Made by a program: the position numbers and the translations under genes
NCBI RefSeq assembly: GCF_009932475.1
Contig: NZ_BJOV01000005.1
Span: 1,240,001 to 1,304,000, forward strand
Direction of reading: 5' to 3'
Origin: Gordonia spumicola
GTDB lineage: Bacteria; Actinomycetota; Actinomycetes; Mycobacteriales; Mycobacteriaceae
Length of the DNA: 64,000 bases
Shown here: positions 24,881-32,724 of the stretch, in pieces
How positions within the stretch are numbered: position 1 is the first letter of the stretch
Layout of the letters: each line of letters starts with the position of its first letter
The notes under the pieces: generated by a model
The model's input: the letters and a program-made list of their open reading frames with translations, nothing else
Told to the model about the DNA's origin: nothing
Databases searched by the model: none

Positions 24881-25384
24881 GTGGTCGACATGATCATCGT
24901 CTACGCGGTCGTTGCGTTCGTCGTCATCGCCGCCGCGGTGGGCCCGTTGCTCGTCGTCGGAGCCCTACGCGGAACGCCGGGACGTGTCAGGCGGCGCATG
25001 GCCGCCGGCCTGATCGCGACGACTGTCGTCGCGGGGTGCGCGGCTGCGGCTGGCGGAGTCGACGTCCTCGAGTTCTGCGTGTACGTGATCGAGGGCGCCG
25101 TTCTCGCGTGCTTCGCCTTCACGCCCGGCGTCCTCGTCTCGGGCATCGGCGCGCTGTTCACCAAACGGGCGCTCGGTTCGACACCGCTCGTCGTCTCGGC
25201 GTGTGTGCTCATCGTGGCGGGCCTGGCGATCGACGTTCCCCGACCGGTGCCGTGGGACGAACTCGCCATGGTCTTGCTCGGCGTCGCGCTGGTCCTCGTT
25301 CCGGTTTTCGTCACGCCCGCAGGGCGCCGTCGGGACACGCCTGGCACACTTGTCGAAACGCCCGCAGAGGAGAGAAGTTCATGA
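24881..25384 (+). CDS. Hypothetical membrane protein
   Basis: 167 residues, about five hydrophobic helices (IIVYAVVAFVVIAAAVGPLL, TPLVVSACVLIVAGLAIDVP and others) and a charged cytoplasmic tail. GTG at 24881 with GGAAG upstream; an ATG at 24890 is the alternative. No family recognised. Its stop overlaps the start of the next gene (ATGA), so the two are translated together. Confidence 0.7.
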   Translation: MVDMIIVYAVVAFVVIAAAVGPLLVVGALRGTPGRVRRRMAAGLIATTVVAGCAAAAGGVDVLEFCVYVIEGAVLACFAFTPGVLVSGIGALFTKRALGSTPLVVSACVLIVAGLAIDVPRPVPWDELAMVLLGVALVLVPVFVTPAGRRRDTPGTLVETPAEERSS

Positions 25385-25845
25385 CCGGACCCGCCGACCG
25401 CGACTTCACCGACGAGGTCACGATCAACGCCGACCGCGCGCACGTATGGGACATCCTCAGCGACCCGGCGACCATGCCGAAGGCCAGCCCGGAACTCTTC
25501 GCCATGACCCGACGAAAGGGGCCGTTCCGCGCTGGTGAACGGTTCGTCGGATGGAACCGCCGCAAGGCCGTCGTGTGGCCGACGGTCAGCAGGGTGGTGA
25601 CGGTCGACGAAGGCCGCGAACTCACCTGGCACACCTCGACGAGCGGCGCCACCTGGTCCTACACGATTGCCGGCGACGGCGACGCCACCGTGCTGCGCGA
25701 GGCCCGGACGATCACCGACGGCGTCCCCGGATTCGCCACGCTGTTCGGCAACGTGCTGCTCGGCGGCATGGGCAATCACGCCGACGAACTCGAATCCCAC
25801 GTCTCCGCCACCCTCGCCTGGATCAAAGCCGAAGCCGAGCGCTGA
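25381..25845 (+). CDS. SRPBCC (polyketide cyclase-like) protein
   Basis: 154 residues, a START/SRPBCC fold: TINADRAHVWDILSDPATMP at the N-terminus, the central strands RELTWHTSTSGATWSYTIAG and a C-terminal amphipathic helix. Such proteins bind hydrophobic ligands, but nothing points to a specific one. Coupled to the membrane protein before it by a 4-base overlap. Confidence 0.8.
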   Translation: MTGPADRDFTDEVTINADRAHVWDILSDPATMPKASPELFAMTRRKGPFRAGERFVGWNRRKAVVWPTVSRVVTVDEGRELTWHTSTSGATWSYTIAGDGDATVLREARTITDGVPGFATLFGNVLLGGMGNHADELESHVSATLAWIKAEAER

Positions 25846-25900
25846 CGTCCTCACCCGTTCGTTGACCGAACGCTGACTCCCTAACGCCGGCATCCGCACG

Positions 25901-25967
25901 TAACATTCCCCGATTTCCGAGCGCGGCCGAGGAATCACCCCGAGATCGTTCGATTCGGGGAATGTTA
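25901..25967. terminator. Inverted repeat between convergent genes
   Basis: 13-bp perfect arms TAACATTCCCCGA (25901-25913) and TCGGGGAATGTTA (25955-25967), separated by 41 bases. It lies between the ends of the SRPBCC gene and corA. The loop is long for an intrinsic terminator, so a bidirectional terminator or processing element is possible. Confidence 0.45.
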
Positions 25968-26028
25968 GACGCTTCGACTTGCTGCACTCGCTCAACGAGC
26001 GGCGGCAGCAGGGCGGTCGGGCGGCGGA

Positions 26029-27105
26029 TCAGATCCAGCCGCGGCGCTTGAACGCGAAGTGCAGGACGACGCTCACCATCACCATCAGGAAGAGGCCGAA
26101 CGGATAGCCGTACTGCCAATGCAGTTCCGGCATGGTGTCGAAGTTCATGCCGTACACGGTTCCGACTAGGGTCGGCGCGAAGAGGATCGCCGCCCACGCC
26201 GAGATCTTCTTGACGTCCTCACCCTGGGCGATACTGGCTTCGCTGAGAGTCTTCATCTCCTCGTTCTGCCGCTGCGCGACCAGCGTCGCGTTCACGGTCA
26301 GGATGTCGCGCAAGGCGCTGCGGAAACCGTCGATGCGCTCATTGATCCCCACGACATGATCGGCGACGTCACGCAGGTGGCGGCGCAGTTCCTCGTCGAC
26401 CCCGTACTTGTCCGACCCGGCGTCGAGAGCCGCGAGGACTCCCGTCAGCGGCCTGGTCGCGCGCTGGAACTCGACGACTTCGCGGGACAGTTCATACGTC
26501 CGGCGCGATGCCGCGGGATCGCCGCCGAACACCTCGGTCTCGATCTCGTCGATGTCGTTCTCCAAGCCGCGGACGACGGGTGCGTAGCCGTCGACGACGG
26601 AGTCGAGGATCGCGTACAACACCGCATCGGTGCCGCGTGCGAGGAGGCGGGGATCGTCCTCGAGCCGCCTTCGGACACCCGCCAGGTCGGGCGACTCGCT
26701 GTGCCGGATGGTGATGACGAAGTCGGGCCCGATGAACAGGTGGAGCTCGCCGAACTCGACGATCTCGGCGGCGTCGACGTAACGGGCGGCGCGCAGCACC
26801 GCGAACAGTGTGTGCCCGTAGCGCTCGACTTTCGGACGCTGATGAGCGTGAACCGCGTCTTCGACGGCGAGTTCATGAAGGCCGAATTCATCCGCGAGCG
26901 CGGACAATTCGTCGATGCTCGGACGGTAGAGGCCGATCCACGCCATTCCGTCGGGCGTCGATCGAAGACTCCGGAACGTCTCGCCGAGGGATGGGGGAGA
27001 CGCGACACGGCGGCCGTGGCTGTAGATGGCGCTGTCGACGATGCTCGATGCGCAGTCGACGGTGGACGAGTAGCAGCGTTCTTTGGACATGACGAGACCA
27101 TTCAC
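26029..27105 (-). CDS. corA: CorA-family magnesium/cobalt transporter
   Basis: 358 residues: large N-terminal cytoplasmic funnel, then two C-terminal helices with the hallmark GTVYGMNFDTMPEL before the second. It is a homopentameric Mg2+ channel in characterised members. Start at ATG 27105 or 27090 (MSKERCYSSTVDC). Neither has a well-spaced ribosome site; the nearest GGAG lies inside a hairpin at 27116-27133. A 17-codon ORF with a strong ribosome site ends 67 bases upstream, so expression may be controlled by a leader peptide. Confidence 0.93.
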   Translation of the reverse strand: MNGLVMSKERCYSSTVDCASSIVDSAIYSHGRRVASPPSLGETFRSLRSTPDGMAWIGLYRPSIDELSALADEFGLHELAVEDAVHAHQRPKVERYGHTLFAVLRAARYVDAAEIVEFGELHLFIGPDFVITIRHSESPDLAGVRRRLEDDPRLLARGTDAVLYAILDSVVDGYAPVVRGLENDIDEIETEVFGGDPAASRRTYELSREVVEFQRATRPLTGVLAALDAGSDKYGVDEELRRHLRDVADHVVGINERIDGFRSALRDILTVNATLVAQRQNEEMKTLSEASIAQGEDVKKISAWAAILFAPTLVGTVYGMNFDTMPELHWQYGYPFGLFLMVMVSVVLHFAFKRRGWI

Positions 27106-27115
27106 ACGAGAAGGG

Positions 27116-27163
27116 GACTCCGGAAGCGGAGTCGAGGATCACGAATGAGGTCGCACACGCGAC
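27116..27163 (-). promoter_or_regulatory. Hairpins in the corA leader
   Basis: Two small perfect hairpins between the leader ORF and corA, as read in the mRNA. The first has arms GTCGC/GCGAC with a 4-base loop (27163-27150). The second has arms GACTCCG/CGGAGTC with loop CTTC (27133-27116). The second contains GGAG, the only ribosome-site-like sequence near corA. Alternative folding that depends on leader translation is plausible. Confidence 0.5.
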
Positions 27164-27172
27164 ACGCCGACG

Positions 27173-27226
27173 TCAGCGCAGGACGAGAGTGCGACCGTTC
27201 GGACTGGGAGGTTCACCGGCGGACAT
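27173..27226 (-). CDS. 17-residue leader peptide of corA (MgtL-like candidate)
   Basis: ATG at 27226 preceded by GGGAAGGAG with 5-base spacing, one of the best ribosome sites in the window. The product is MSAGEPPSPNGRTLVLR, then TGA. It is read in the same direction as corA, 67 bases ahead. Enterobacterial MgtL, the leader of the Mg2+ transporter mgtA, is (from memory) [17 protein letters not shown]: same length, acidic/proline-rich start, basic-hydrophobic end. In MgtL that start destabilises ribosomes at low Mg2+ and so switches mgtA on. Homology is not claimed, but the analogy and position make a sensing leader the best explanation. Confidence 0.6.
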   Translation of the reverse strand: MSAGEPPSPNGRTLVLR

Positions 27227-27304
27227 GGCGGCTCCTTCCCCACTCGGCGTCAACACGTCGGCGACCATACCATCGGTCGACATCCCTCTCAGTTTTGTAA
27301 GGTC

Positions 27305-27318
27305 TTCTAATTTTAGAA
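27305..27318. promoter_or_regulatory. AT-rich palindrome before the hydrolase-SDR-TetR operon
   Basis: TTCTAATTTTAGAA (arms TTCTAA/TTAGAA), 59 bases before the hydrolase start. It stands out in very GC-rich DNA and abuts a TATATT -10-like element (27326-27331). A likely operator for the TetR protein encoded at the end of the operon. Confidence 0.5.
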
Positions 27319-27376
27319 TTGAATCTATATTGTGATCATCACCGAACCCCACCACACCAACGTGAGGAGCCTCCAG

Positions 27377-28273
27377 ATGGAGCGCATCGACGTCACATTC
27401 CCATCCGGCGACGCGGCTTGTGCGGCGTGGCTGTACCTGCCCGACGCCGACAGCACCGATCGACCCGGACCGGTCGTGGTCATGGCCCACGGTCTCGGCG
27501 GCGTGCGCGAAGAACGACTGGACGCCTTCGCCGAGCGATTCTCCGCCGCGGGTTATGCGTGTCTCGTCTTCGACTATCGATACTTCGGAGCGAGCGGCGG
27601 CGAGCCCCGCCAGCTGCTCGACGTCCCGAGCCAGCGTGCGGACTGGCGTGCCGCGGTCCGGTATGCGCGATCCCTGCCGCAGATCGACGCCGACCGAGTC
27701 GTGGTGTGGGGAACGTCGTTCAGCGGTGGTCACGTCATCGTGACCGCCGCGGAGGACCGCCGGATCGCCGCCGCCACGGCGCAATGCCCGTTCACCGACG
27801 GACTCGCCTCCGGGACCGCCATGTCTCCCCTGGTCAGCATGAAGATCGCGGCCCTGGCCGTGCGCGACGTGGTGGGTTCGAGACTCGGTCGCCCGCCGGT
27901 GATGGTCCCCACGACAGGCGAACCCGGCACTGTCGCCCTGATGACCTCCCCCGACTCCGTGGCCGGCGTGCAGGCGCTCATCCCCGAGGGCGCGCACATC
28001 GAGAAGGACGTCGCGGCGCGCGTCGCACTTCAGATTCCGCTGCAGTTCCCCGGCCGTCAGGCGGCGAACGTGGCATGTCCCCTGCGGGTCGTCATCTGTG
28101 AGCAGGACGCCGTCGCTCCGGCCGCCGCGACCCGGAAGCACGTGTCGAAGGCGCCCGACGTCGAGATCGTCTCGTACGACACCGGGCATTTCGACATCTA
28201 CGTCGGCGATTGGTTCGAGAAGAACGTCACCGAACAGATCGACTGGCTTCGCCGGACCGTCGCGCTCCCCTGA
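27377..28273 (+). CDS. Alpha/beta hydrolase (dienelactone hydrolase/S15-like)
   Basis: 298 residues from ATG 27377 (MERIDVTFPSGDAACAAWLY), behind GAGGAG. Oxyanion HGLGG at about 38, nucleophile motif VWGTSFSGGHVI (Ser about 117), late acid-base residues EQDAVAP and TGHFDIY. The long central region is a cap. It is the first gene of an operon with an SDR (14-base gap) and a TetR regulator, suggesting a small, ligand-induced catabolic or detoxification unit for an ester and the alcohol it releases. Substrate unknown. Confidence 0.85.
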   Translation: MERIDVTFPSGDAACAAWLYLPDADSTDRPGPVVVMAHGLGGVREERLDAFAERFSAAGYACLVFDYRYFGASGGEPRQLLDVPSQRADWRAAVRYARSLPQIDADRVVVWGTSFSGGHVIVTAAEDRRIAAATAQCPFTDGLASGTAMSPLVSMKIAALAVRDVVGSRLGRPPVMVPTTGEPGTVALMTSPDSVAGVQALIPEGAHIEKDVAARVALQIPLQFPGRQAANVACPLRVVICEQDAVAPAAATRKHVSKAPDVEIVSYDTGHFDIYVGDWFEKNVTEQIDWLRRTVALP

Positions 28274-28287
28274 CCCGGAAGATCACC

Positions 28288-29178
28288 ATGAAACGCTACG
28301 ACCTGTCCGGACGCACAGTCGTCATCACCGGCTCGACGGGCGGCCTCGGGTCGGCCCTGGCCGCTGAACTCCGCGCCCGCGGAGCCCGCCTCGCATTGCT
28401 CGACCTCCACGCCGACGCGGTACGCATCCAGGCCGAGACGCTCGGTCCGTCGTCCGTCGCTCGGGCGTGGTCGGTGGACGTCCGCGACCTCGTGAGCATC
28501 CAGACCGCCGTCGACGAGGCGGCCGTGCACTTCGGCGGCATCGACGTCGTGATCGCCAATGCCGGAGTCGGTTCGATGGCGTCCATCGAGACGCTCGACC
28601 CCGACGCGTTCGCCAGGATCATCGACATCAACCTCAACGGCGTGTGGCGGACATTCCGCGCCGCCGTTCCGCACGTGATCCGGCGGCGCGGATATCTGCT
28701 GGCGATCTCGTCGATGGCGGCGTTCGTCCACTCCCCGCTCAACGGGCCGTATGTCGCGAACAAAGCAGGTGTGTGGGCGCTCGCGGACGCGACCAGGCTC
28801 GAACTGCGTCACCACGGCGTCGCGGTCGGCAGCGCTCATCCGACGTTCTTCGCCACCCCGATGATGGACGACGTCCACTCCGATCCCGCGGGCCGCGCGT
28901 TGTGGGGTGGAAACACGTCGGGACTGTGGAAGATGGTCCCGCTCGACGAGGTCGTGGAGATCGTCGTCGACGGCATCGAGCGCCGCAAGCCGCTGATCGT
29001 CGCACCGAAGAGGAACGCCCTCGCCGCCCGGATCCCCGGGCTGATCCGCCCGATCGTCGAACGAATCGGCTTCCGTGGCACCACGATTCCCGACGCTGCC
29101 GCACTCGCGAGCGCCACCGGGTGGATCAGTGCGCGGCACGAGAACCCCGAGGAGACAGATCCCGGCCACATGAGATGA
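28288..29178 (+). CDS. Short-chain dehydrogenase/reductase
   Basis: 296 residues. Cofactor motif TGSTGGLGSALAAELRARGA (NAD(P)-binding TGxxxGxG), IANAG at about 90, catalytic Ser-Tyr-Lys in ISSMAAFVHSPLNGPYVANK. The C-terminal extension (GTTIPDAAALASATGWISAR) is typical of actinobacterial SDRs. Second gene of the hydrolase operon; it would oxidise or reduce an alcohol/ketone linked to the hydrolase product. Confidence 0.88.
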   Translation: MKRYDLSGRTVVITGSTGGLGSALAAELRARGARLALLDLHADAVRIQAETLGPSSVARAWSVDVRDLVSIQTAVDEAAVHFGGIDVVIANAGVGSMASIETLDPDAFARIIDINLNGVWRTFRAAVPHVIRRRGYLLAISSMAAFVHSPLNGPYVANKAGVWALADATRLELRHHGVAVGSAHPTFFATPMMDDVHSDPAGRALWGGNTSGLWKMVPLDEVVEIVVDGIERRKPLIVAPKRNALAARIPGLIRPIVERIGFRGTTIPDAAALASATGWISARHENPEETDPGHMR

Positions 29179-29201
29179 TGCGGACACGGAGAGGAGCCCC
29201 G

Positions 29202-29816
29202 GTGGCAGACGACAAGGCACCGTCGCGACAGTCGCGCAAGCGGATCGCGACGCGTGAGGCGATCATCGACGCCGCCGAGGAACTTCTCGACCGGGGCGGA
29301 CTCGACGCGGTCACGTTGCCCGCGGTCTCGGAGAAGGCCGATGTCGCGTTGCAGACGATCTACAACCGTGTCGGCACGCGGGACGCGGTCCTGCTCGCGG
29401 TCGCCGAACGAGCTCTCGCCGCCAATCGCGAGTACATGGACGCGGCGTACGCATTGCCCGGGTCGGCCGAGGATCGGGTGACGGCGGCGGCCGCCGCCTA
29501 CGCCCGGTTCGCGTTCGAACGCCCTCACCAGTTCCGCCTGTTGGCGTCGCCGCCCGACGTCCCCGAGGCGCTCGAGCGGATAGCCGAGCTGACCGCCGAA
29601 CAGAACGGGAAGCTCGCCGACGCGATCCGCGACGGTGTCGCCGACGGAAGCGCGCGCGCCGACCTCGATCCCGATCTCACCGCGACCCTGATGTGGGCAG
29701 CGTTCAACGGCGTCCTCAGCCTCACATGGCGGGCGGGCCCCCGCGTCGACGACATCGGCCGCCTGCTGAGCCTGCTCGCGTCGATCGTCGCCGACGGTGT
29801 CCGTCCGCGCCCCTGA
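29202..29816 (+). CDS. TetR-family regulator
   Basis: 204 residues from GTG 29202, chosen for the GAGAGGAG before it; an ATG at 29175 overlapping the SDR stop is also possible. HTH: LPAVSEKADVALQTIYNRVG. C-terminal domain of the TetR_C type with FERPHQFRLLASPPDVPEAL. Last gene of the operon it probably represses, via the palindrome at 27305-27318. Confidence 0.85.
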   Translation: MADDKAPSRQSRKRIATREAIIDAAEELLDRGGLDAVTLPAVSEKADVALQTIYNRVGTRDAVLLAVAERALAANREYMDAAYALPGSAEDRVTAAAAAYARFAFERPHQFRLLASPPDVPEALERIAELTAEQNGKLADAIRDGVADGSARADLDPDLTATLMWAAFNGVLSLTWRAGPRVDDIGRLLSLLASIVADGVRPRP

Positions 29817-29822
29817 CCGGCG

Positions 29823-30329
29823 TCAGGCGGCCCTGCTCTCGCGGACGTCGCCGGTCGTGTGGAAGCCGTGGTCCCACCGCAGCAGCGGCGTGCCGTCGCG
29901 GCTGCTCCCCCGGACGACGTCGCCGACGATGAGCACCTGGTCGTTGACCGGCATCGTCGACGACGTGGTGCACCACACCGAGGCGAGCGAGTCGGGCACC
30001 CACAGGACGCCCTCGGGTGATCGATGCGCGCCGGCCGCCGCGAGCGCCTCGCTGCGTTCAGCGGGTGACGTCGGACCGGTGAGGGTCTCCACGAGGGGCA
30101 GATGGTCGACCGACAGCACCGACAACGCCCACGGTCGTCCCGCCATGATCGCCGACAGACCCGGTCGCCGACCGCCCACGGACACGGCGATCGCGAACGG
30201 ATCAACGGACGCGGTGAGCACCGACGCCGCGACGAAGCCGACGTCGCGGCCGTCGTCGTTCACCGTCACCAGGCACACGCCGCTGCCGAGTTTGGCGAAG
30301 GCGTCGTACAACGAGGCGTCTGCGCTCAT
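29823..30329 (-). CDS. Flavin reductase-domain protein
   Basis: 168 residues starting [23 protein letters not shown] overlapping the sodA stop (ATGA). The flavin reductase (FMN-binding split barrel) fold is seen in [40 protein letters not shown] and [13 protein letters not shown] near the end. It provides reduced FMN/FAD to oxygenases or supports redox repair. Coupled to sodA under the SoxR promoter, which points to a role in redox stress. The 3' end converges on the TetR gene, 6 bases away. Confidence 0.82.
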   Translation of the reverse strand: MSADASLYDAFAKLGSGVCLVTVNDDGRDVGFVAASVLTASVDPFAIAVSVGGRRPGLSAIMAGRPWALSVLSVDHLPLVETLTGPTSPAERSEALAAAGAHRSPEGVLWVPDSLASVWCTTSSTMPVNDQVLIVGDVVRGSSRDGTPLLRWDHGFHTTGDVRESRAA

Positions 30330-30934
30330 CGGACCGTCGCGACGGCGGCCTCGAACCGCGCCTGGGCGTCGGCCCAGTTCGCGATGTTCCAGAACGCCGC
30401 GGCATAGTCGGCCTTGACATTGCGGTAATCCAGGTAGAACGCGTGCTCCCACATGTCGAGTTGCAGGATCGGGACCAGGGTCGCGGGGATGTTCGACTGC
30501 TGGTCGTACATCTGCACGACGTGCAGCCGGGCGCCGAGGGCATCCCACGCCAGGATCGCCCATCCCGAGCCCTGAATCGTCAGTGCGGTCTGCTCGAAGT
30601 GGGCACGGAACCCATCGAACGACCCGAACTGGTCGTCGATCGCGGCAGCCAGTTCGCCGGTGGGCTTGTCGCCGCCGTCGGGTGACAGATTGGTCCAGAA
30701 GATCGAGTGATTGATGTGACCGCCGAGGTTGAACGCGAGCGTCTTCTCCAGGCCGACGATCGAACCGAAGTCACCCGTCTCGCGGGCGTGCGCGAGCTTG
30801 TCGAGGGTGGTGTTGAGGCCCGCGACGTAGTTCGCGTGGTGTTTCGAGTGGTGAAGCTCCATGATCTCCGGGGAGATGTGCGGAGCGAGGGCACTGTAGT
30901 CGTACGGAAGGTCGGGCAGCGTGTAGGCGGTCAT
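30326..30934 (-). CDS. sodA: Superoxide dismutase, Fe/Mn type
   Basis: 202 residues from ATG 30934 ([20 protein letters not shown]), with GAAAGGAA upstream. Metal ligands are all present: His in [12 protein letters not shown], His in [13 protein letters not shown], and Asp/His in [19 protein letters not shown]. It resembles mycobacterial SodA. Metal choice (Fe or Mn) cannot be read safely. No signal peptide. It starts 40 bases from a SoxR box and forms an operon with the flavin reductase. Confidence 0.95.
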   Translation of the reverse strand: MTAYTLPDLPYDYSALAPHISPEIMELHHSKHHANYVAGLNTTLDKLAHARETGDFGSIVGLEKTLAFNLGGHINHSIFWTNLSPDGGDKPTGELAAAIDDQFGSFDGFRAHFEQTALTIQGSGWAILAWDALGARLHVVQMYDQQSNIPATLVPILQLDMWEHAFYLDYRNVKADYAAAFWNIANWADAQARFEAAVATVR

Positions 30935-30966
30935 GGCGGTGTTCCTTTCATCGAGGTGCAGTCGCC

Positions 30967-30997
30967 ACGCTAAGACCTCAAGTTCACTTGAGGTCAA
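30967..30997 (-). promoter_or_regulatory. sodA promoter with SoxR-type 19-bp spacer
   Basis: On the minus strand TTGACC (30997-30992) and TAGCGT (30972-30967) are separated by 19 bases, and the SoxR box lies inside. Extended spacers with a central dyad are the hallmark of MerR/SoxR-activated promoters. Confidence 0.65.
30974..30995. promoter_or_regulatory. SoxR box
   Basis: Perfect inverted repeat GACCTCAAGT - TC - ACTTGAGGTC. The core CCTCAAG...CTTGAGG equals the known SoxR consensus. It lies between sodA (minus) and soxR (plus), 20 bases before soxR. Confidence 0.9.
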
Positions 30998-31014
30998 TTC
31001 GCTACGATGGAGAC

Positions 31015-31476
31015 ATGGACCACACCGCGATGCATCATGAGCCCGACGAGTTGCTCACGGTCGGCGAGATGAGCCGCCGTACCGGCGTCGCGGCGTCCGC
31101 CCTGCACTACTACGAGACGCTCGGGCTCATCGCGTCCACGCGCACGTCGGGCAACCAGCGCCGCTACCCGCGCCACATGCTTCGCCGCGTCGCGCTGGTG
31201 TCGGTCGCAAAACGGCTCGGGATTCCCCTCGCCGACGTTCAGGACGCGTTCGCCGACGTGCCGCTCGATCGTCGACCGAGCCATGACGACTGGCAGCGCG
31301 CGTCACGCCGATGGAAGTCGACGCTCGAGCAACGTCGGCTCGGCATCGAGAAGCTCGAGAAGGAACTGACGGGCTGCATCGGCTGCGGATGCCTGTCGAT
31401 GAAGGCGTGCGGACTGCTCAACCCCGACGACGAACTCGCCCAGACCGGATCGGGCGCGCGACGCGTCGATCTGTGA
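31015..31476 (+). CDS. soxR: SoxR, redox-sensing MerR-family regulator
   Basis: 153 residues. Mer[24 protein letters not shown], dimerisation helix, and the [2Fe-2S] ligand motif [12 protein letters not shown] (C-x2-C-x-C-x5-C, about 122-133), which defines SoxR. ATG 31015 was preferred because GGAGAC precedes it and SoxR homology starts there. Divergent from sodA. In actinomycetes SoxR mostly answers redox-cycling metabolites; here the visible target is sodA plus a flavin reductase. Confidence 0.95.
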   Translation: MDHTAMHHEPDELLTVGEMSRRTGVAASALHYYETLGLIASTRTSGNQRRYPRHMLRRVALVSVAKRLGIPLADVQDAFADVPLDRRPSHDDWQRASRRWKSTLEQRRLGIEKLEKELTGCIGCGCLSMKACGLLNPDDELAQTGSGARRVDL

Positions 31477-31484
31477 TCTCAGCG

Positions 31485-31528
31485 CGACCGGAACGAGTGC
31501 GCGGCGCGCGGACCACCCGTTCCGGTCG
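31485..31528. terminator. Terminator between soxR and the Ddn-like gene
   Basis: 11-bp arms CGACCGGAACG (31485-31495) and CGTTCCGGTCG (31518-31528) with a GC-rich 22-base loop. Convergent genes flank it, so it probably acts on both strands. Confidence 0.55.
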
Positions 31529-31531
31529 TGG

Positions 31532-31969
31532 TCAGCGGTTCTCGCAGATCACGACGGGGACGTCGCGCTCGGTTCGCTTCTGGTAGTCCGCGTATCCGCG
31601 GTACGACGCGACGATCCGCGGCCACAATTCGGCCTTCTCCGCGGGAGTCGCGGTGCGCGCCGTGACGCGGCGGGTGACGCCCTCGATGACGATCTCCGCG
31701 TCCGGCGTCGCCTGCAGGTTCCGGTACCAGTCCGGGTGCCGGTCGTCGCCGCCCTTCGACGCGACGAGCACGATGCGCTCGCCGTCGTGGACGGGACTCG
31801 TCAGATAGCACGACCTCGGCAGTCCGGACTTGCGGCCCACGGTGTGGAGTTCCACGGTCGGCATGCCGAACGGGGCCGACAGCAGACGTCCGCCGCTGAT
31901 CGCGAGGATCGCGCGGTGGCCGCGGTTCATCAGCTTGGCGCCGACGTCTTTGATCAGGTGGGACTTCAT
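31532..31969 (-). CDS. Deazaflavin (F420)-dependent nitroreductase-family protein
   Basis: 145 residues of the Ddn family (PF04075): PTVELHTVGRKSGLPRSCYL with the conserved GRKSG(L/x)xR segment, then LVASKGGDDRHPDWYRNLQA and TERDVPVVICEN at the C-terminus. Members use F420H2 to reduce quinones, nitroimidazoles or other substrates. Its start overlaps the end of the hydrolase gene before it (ATGA), the third gene of a coupled trio. Confidence 0.88.
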   Translation of the reverse strand: MKSHLIKDVGAKLMNRGHRAILAISGGRLLSAPFGMPTVELHTVGRKSGLPRSCYLTSPVHDGERIVLVASKGGDDRHPDWYRNLQATPDAEIVIEGVTRRVTARTATPAEKAELWPRIVASYRGYADYQKRTERDVPVVICENR

Positions 31970-32724
31970 CTTTCGGCTCCTTCACGGGTCCACCAGTCGA
32001 CGATTCGATCGACGACGGCGTCGGGTGTGCGCACCCAGGCGATGTGGTCGTTGGACGCCCCGTCGGGAACGTCGCGGTCGAGGTAGTGCCAGCGGGTGAC
32101 GGACCGAGCGGCGAAGAAGCGCTCGGCGAGATCGTCCACCGCCGCGGACGGCGACAGATCGTCGCCGTCGAGGCTGATCATCAGTGCGGGTGTGTCGACG
32201 GGGCCGGCCACCGGAAACGGGGGCCTGCCGCTGCGCACCATGCGCGACCATTCCCGCATGAGCGTGCGAGCGCCGGGCGCGCCGAACGCGGGCTTCGGCA
32301 GGTAGCCGAACACCGCGGTCGTCGCCGGCACGACGACGCCCGCGAGAAGGGCGAGCGGCAGTCCGCCGTACCGGAAGTGGCGGAAGTACGGGAACGACGC
32401 ACCCACGGTGACGACGCCGTCAGCCGGCGTCCTCGTCAGTTCGTGACCGGCGACCAGCTGCCCGCCGAGGCTGTGACCGAGGAGGACGACGGGCCGTCGC
32501 GGATTCTCGCCGCGGACGCGCGTCACCGCTGTCTCGATGTCGCCGATCTCGTCGTCGTAGCCCCAGTCCGACGCGCGGGACGCCCGCGGTTCGCCTCGCT
32601 CGAAACCCCGTCGCGGCAATGCGACCGCATCCCAGCCCCGCCGCTCGAAGGCCTCGACGAGCGGACGGTAGTACCCCGAGCCGATCGCCATCGCGGGTGC
32701 GATCAGCACGATCGGCTCCGTCAT
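31966..32724 (-). CDS. Alpha/beta hydrolase
   Basis: 252 residues beginning MTEPIVLIAPAMAIGSGYYR. Nucleophile elbow LLGHSLGGQLVAGHE (Ser about 101), late Asp in SLDGDDLSP, His in DGASNDHIAWVRTPDA. Cap region includes GYLPKPAFGAPGARTLMREW. Both ends overlap neighbours by 4 bases: the SDR upstream and the Ddn-like gene downstream. Substrate not deducible. Confidence 0.85.
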   Translation of the reverse strand: MTEPIVLIAPAMAIGSGYYRPLVEAFERRGWDAVALPRRGFERGEPRASRASDWGYDDEIGDIETAVTRVRGENPRRPVVLLGHSLGGQLVAGHELTRTPADGVVTVGASFPYFRHFRYGGLPLALLAGVVVPATTAVFGYLPKPAFGAPGARTLMREWSRMVRSGRPPFPVAGPVDTPALMISLDGDDLSPSAAVDDLAERFFAARSVTRWHYLDRDVPDGASNDHIAWVRTPDAVVDRIVDWWTREGAER

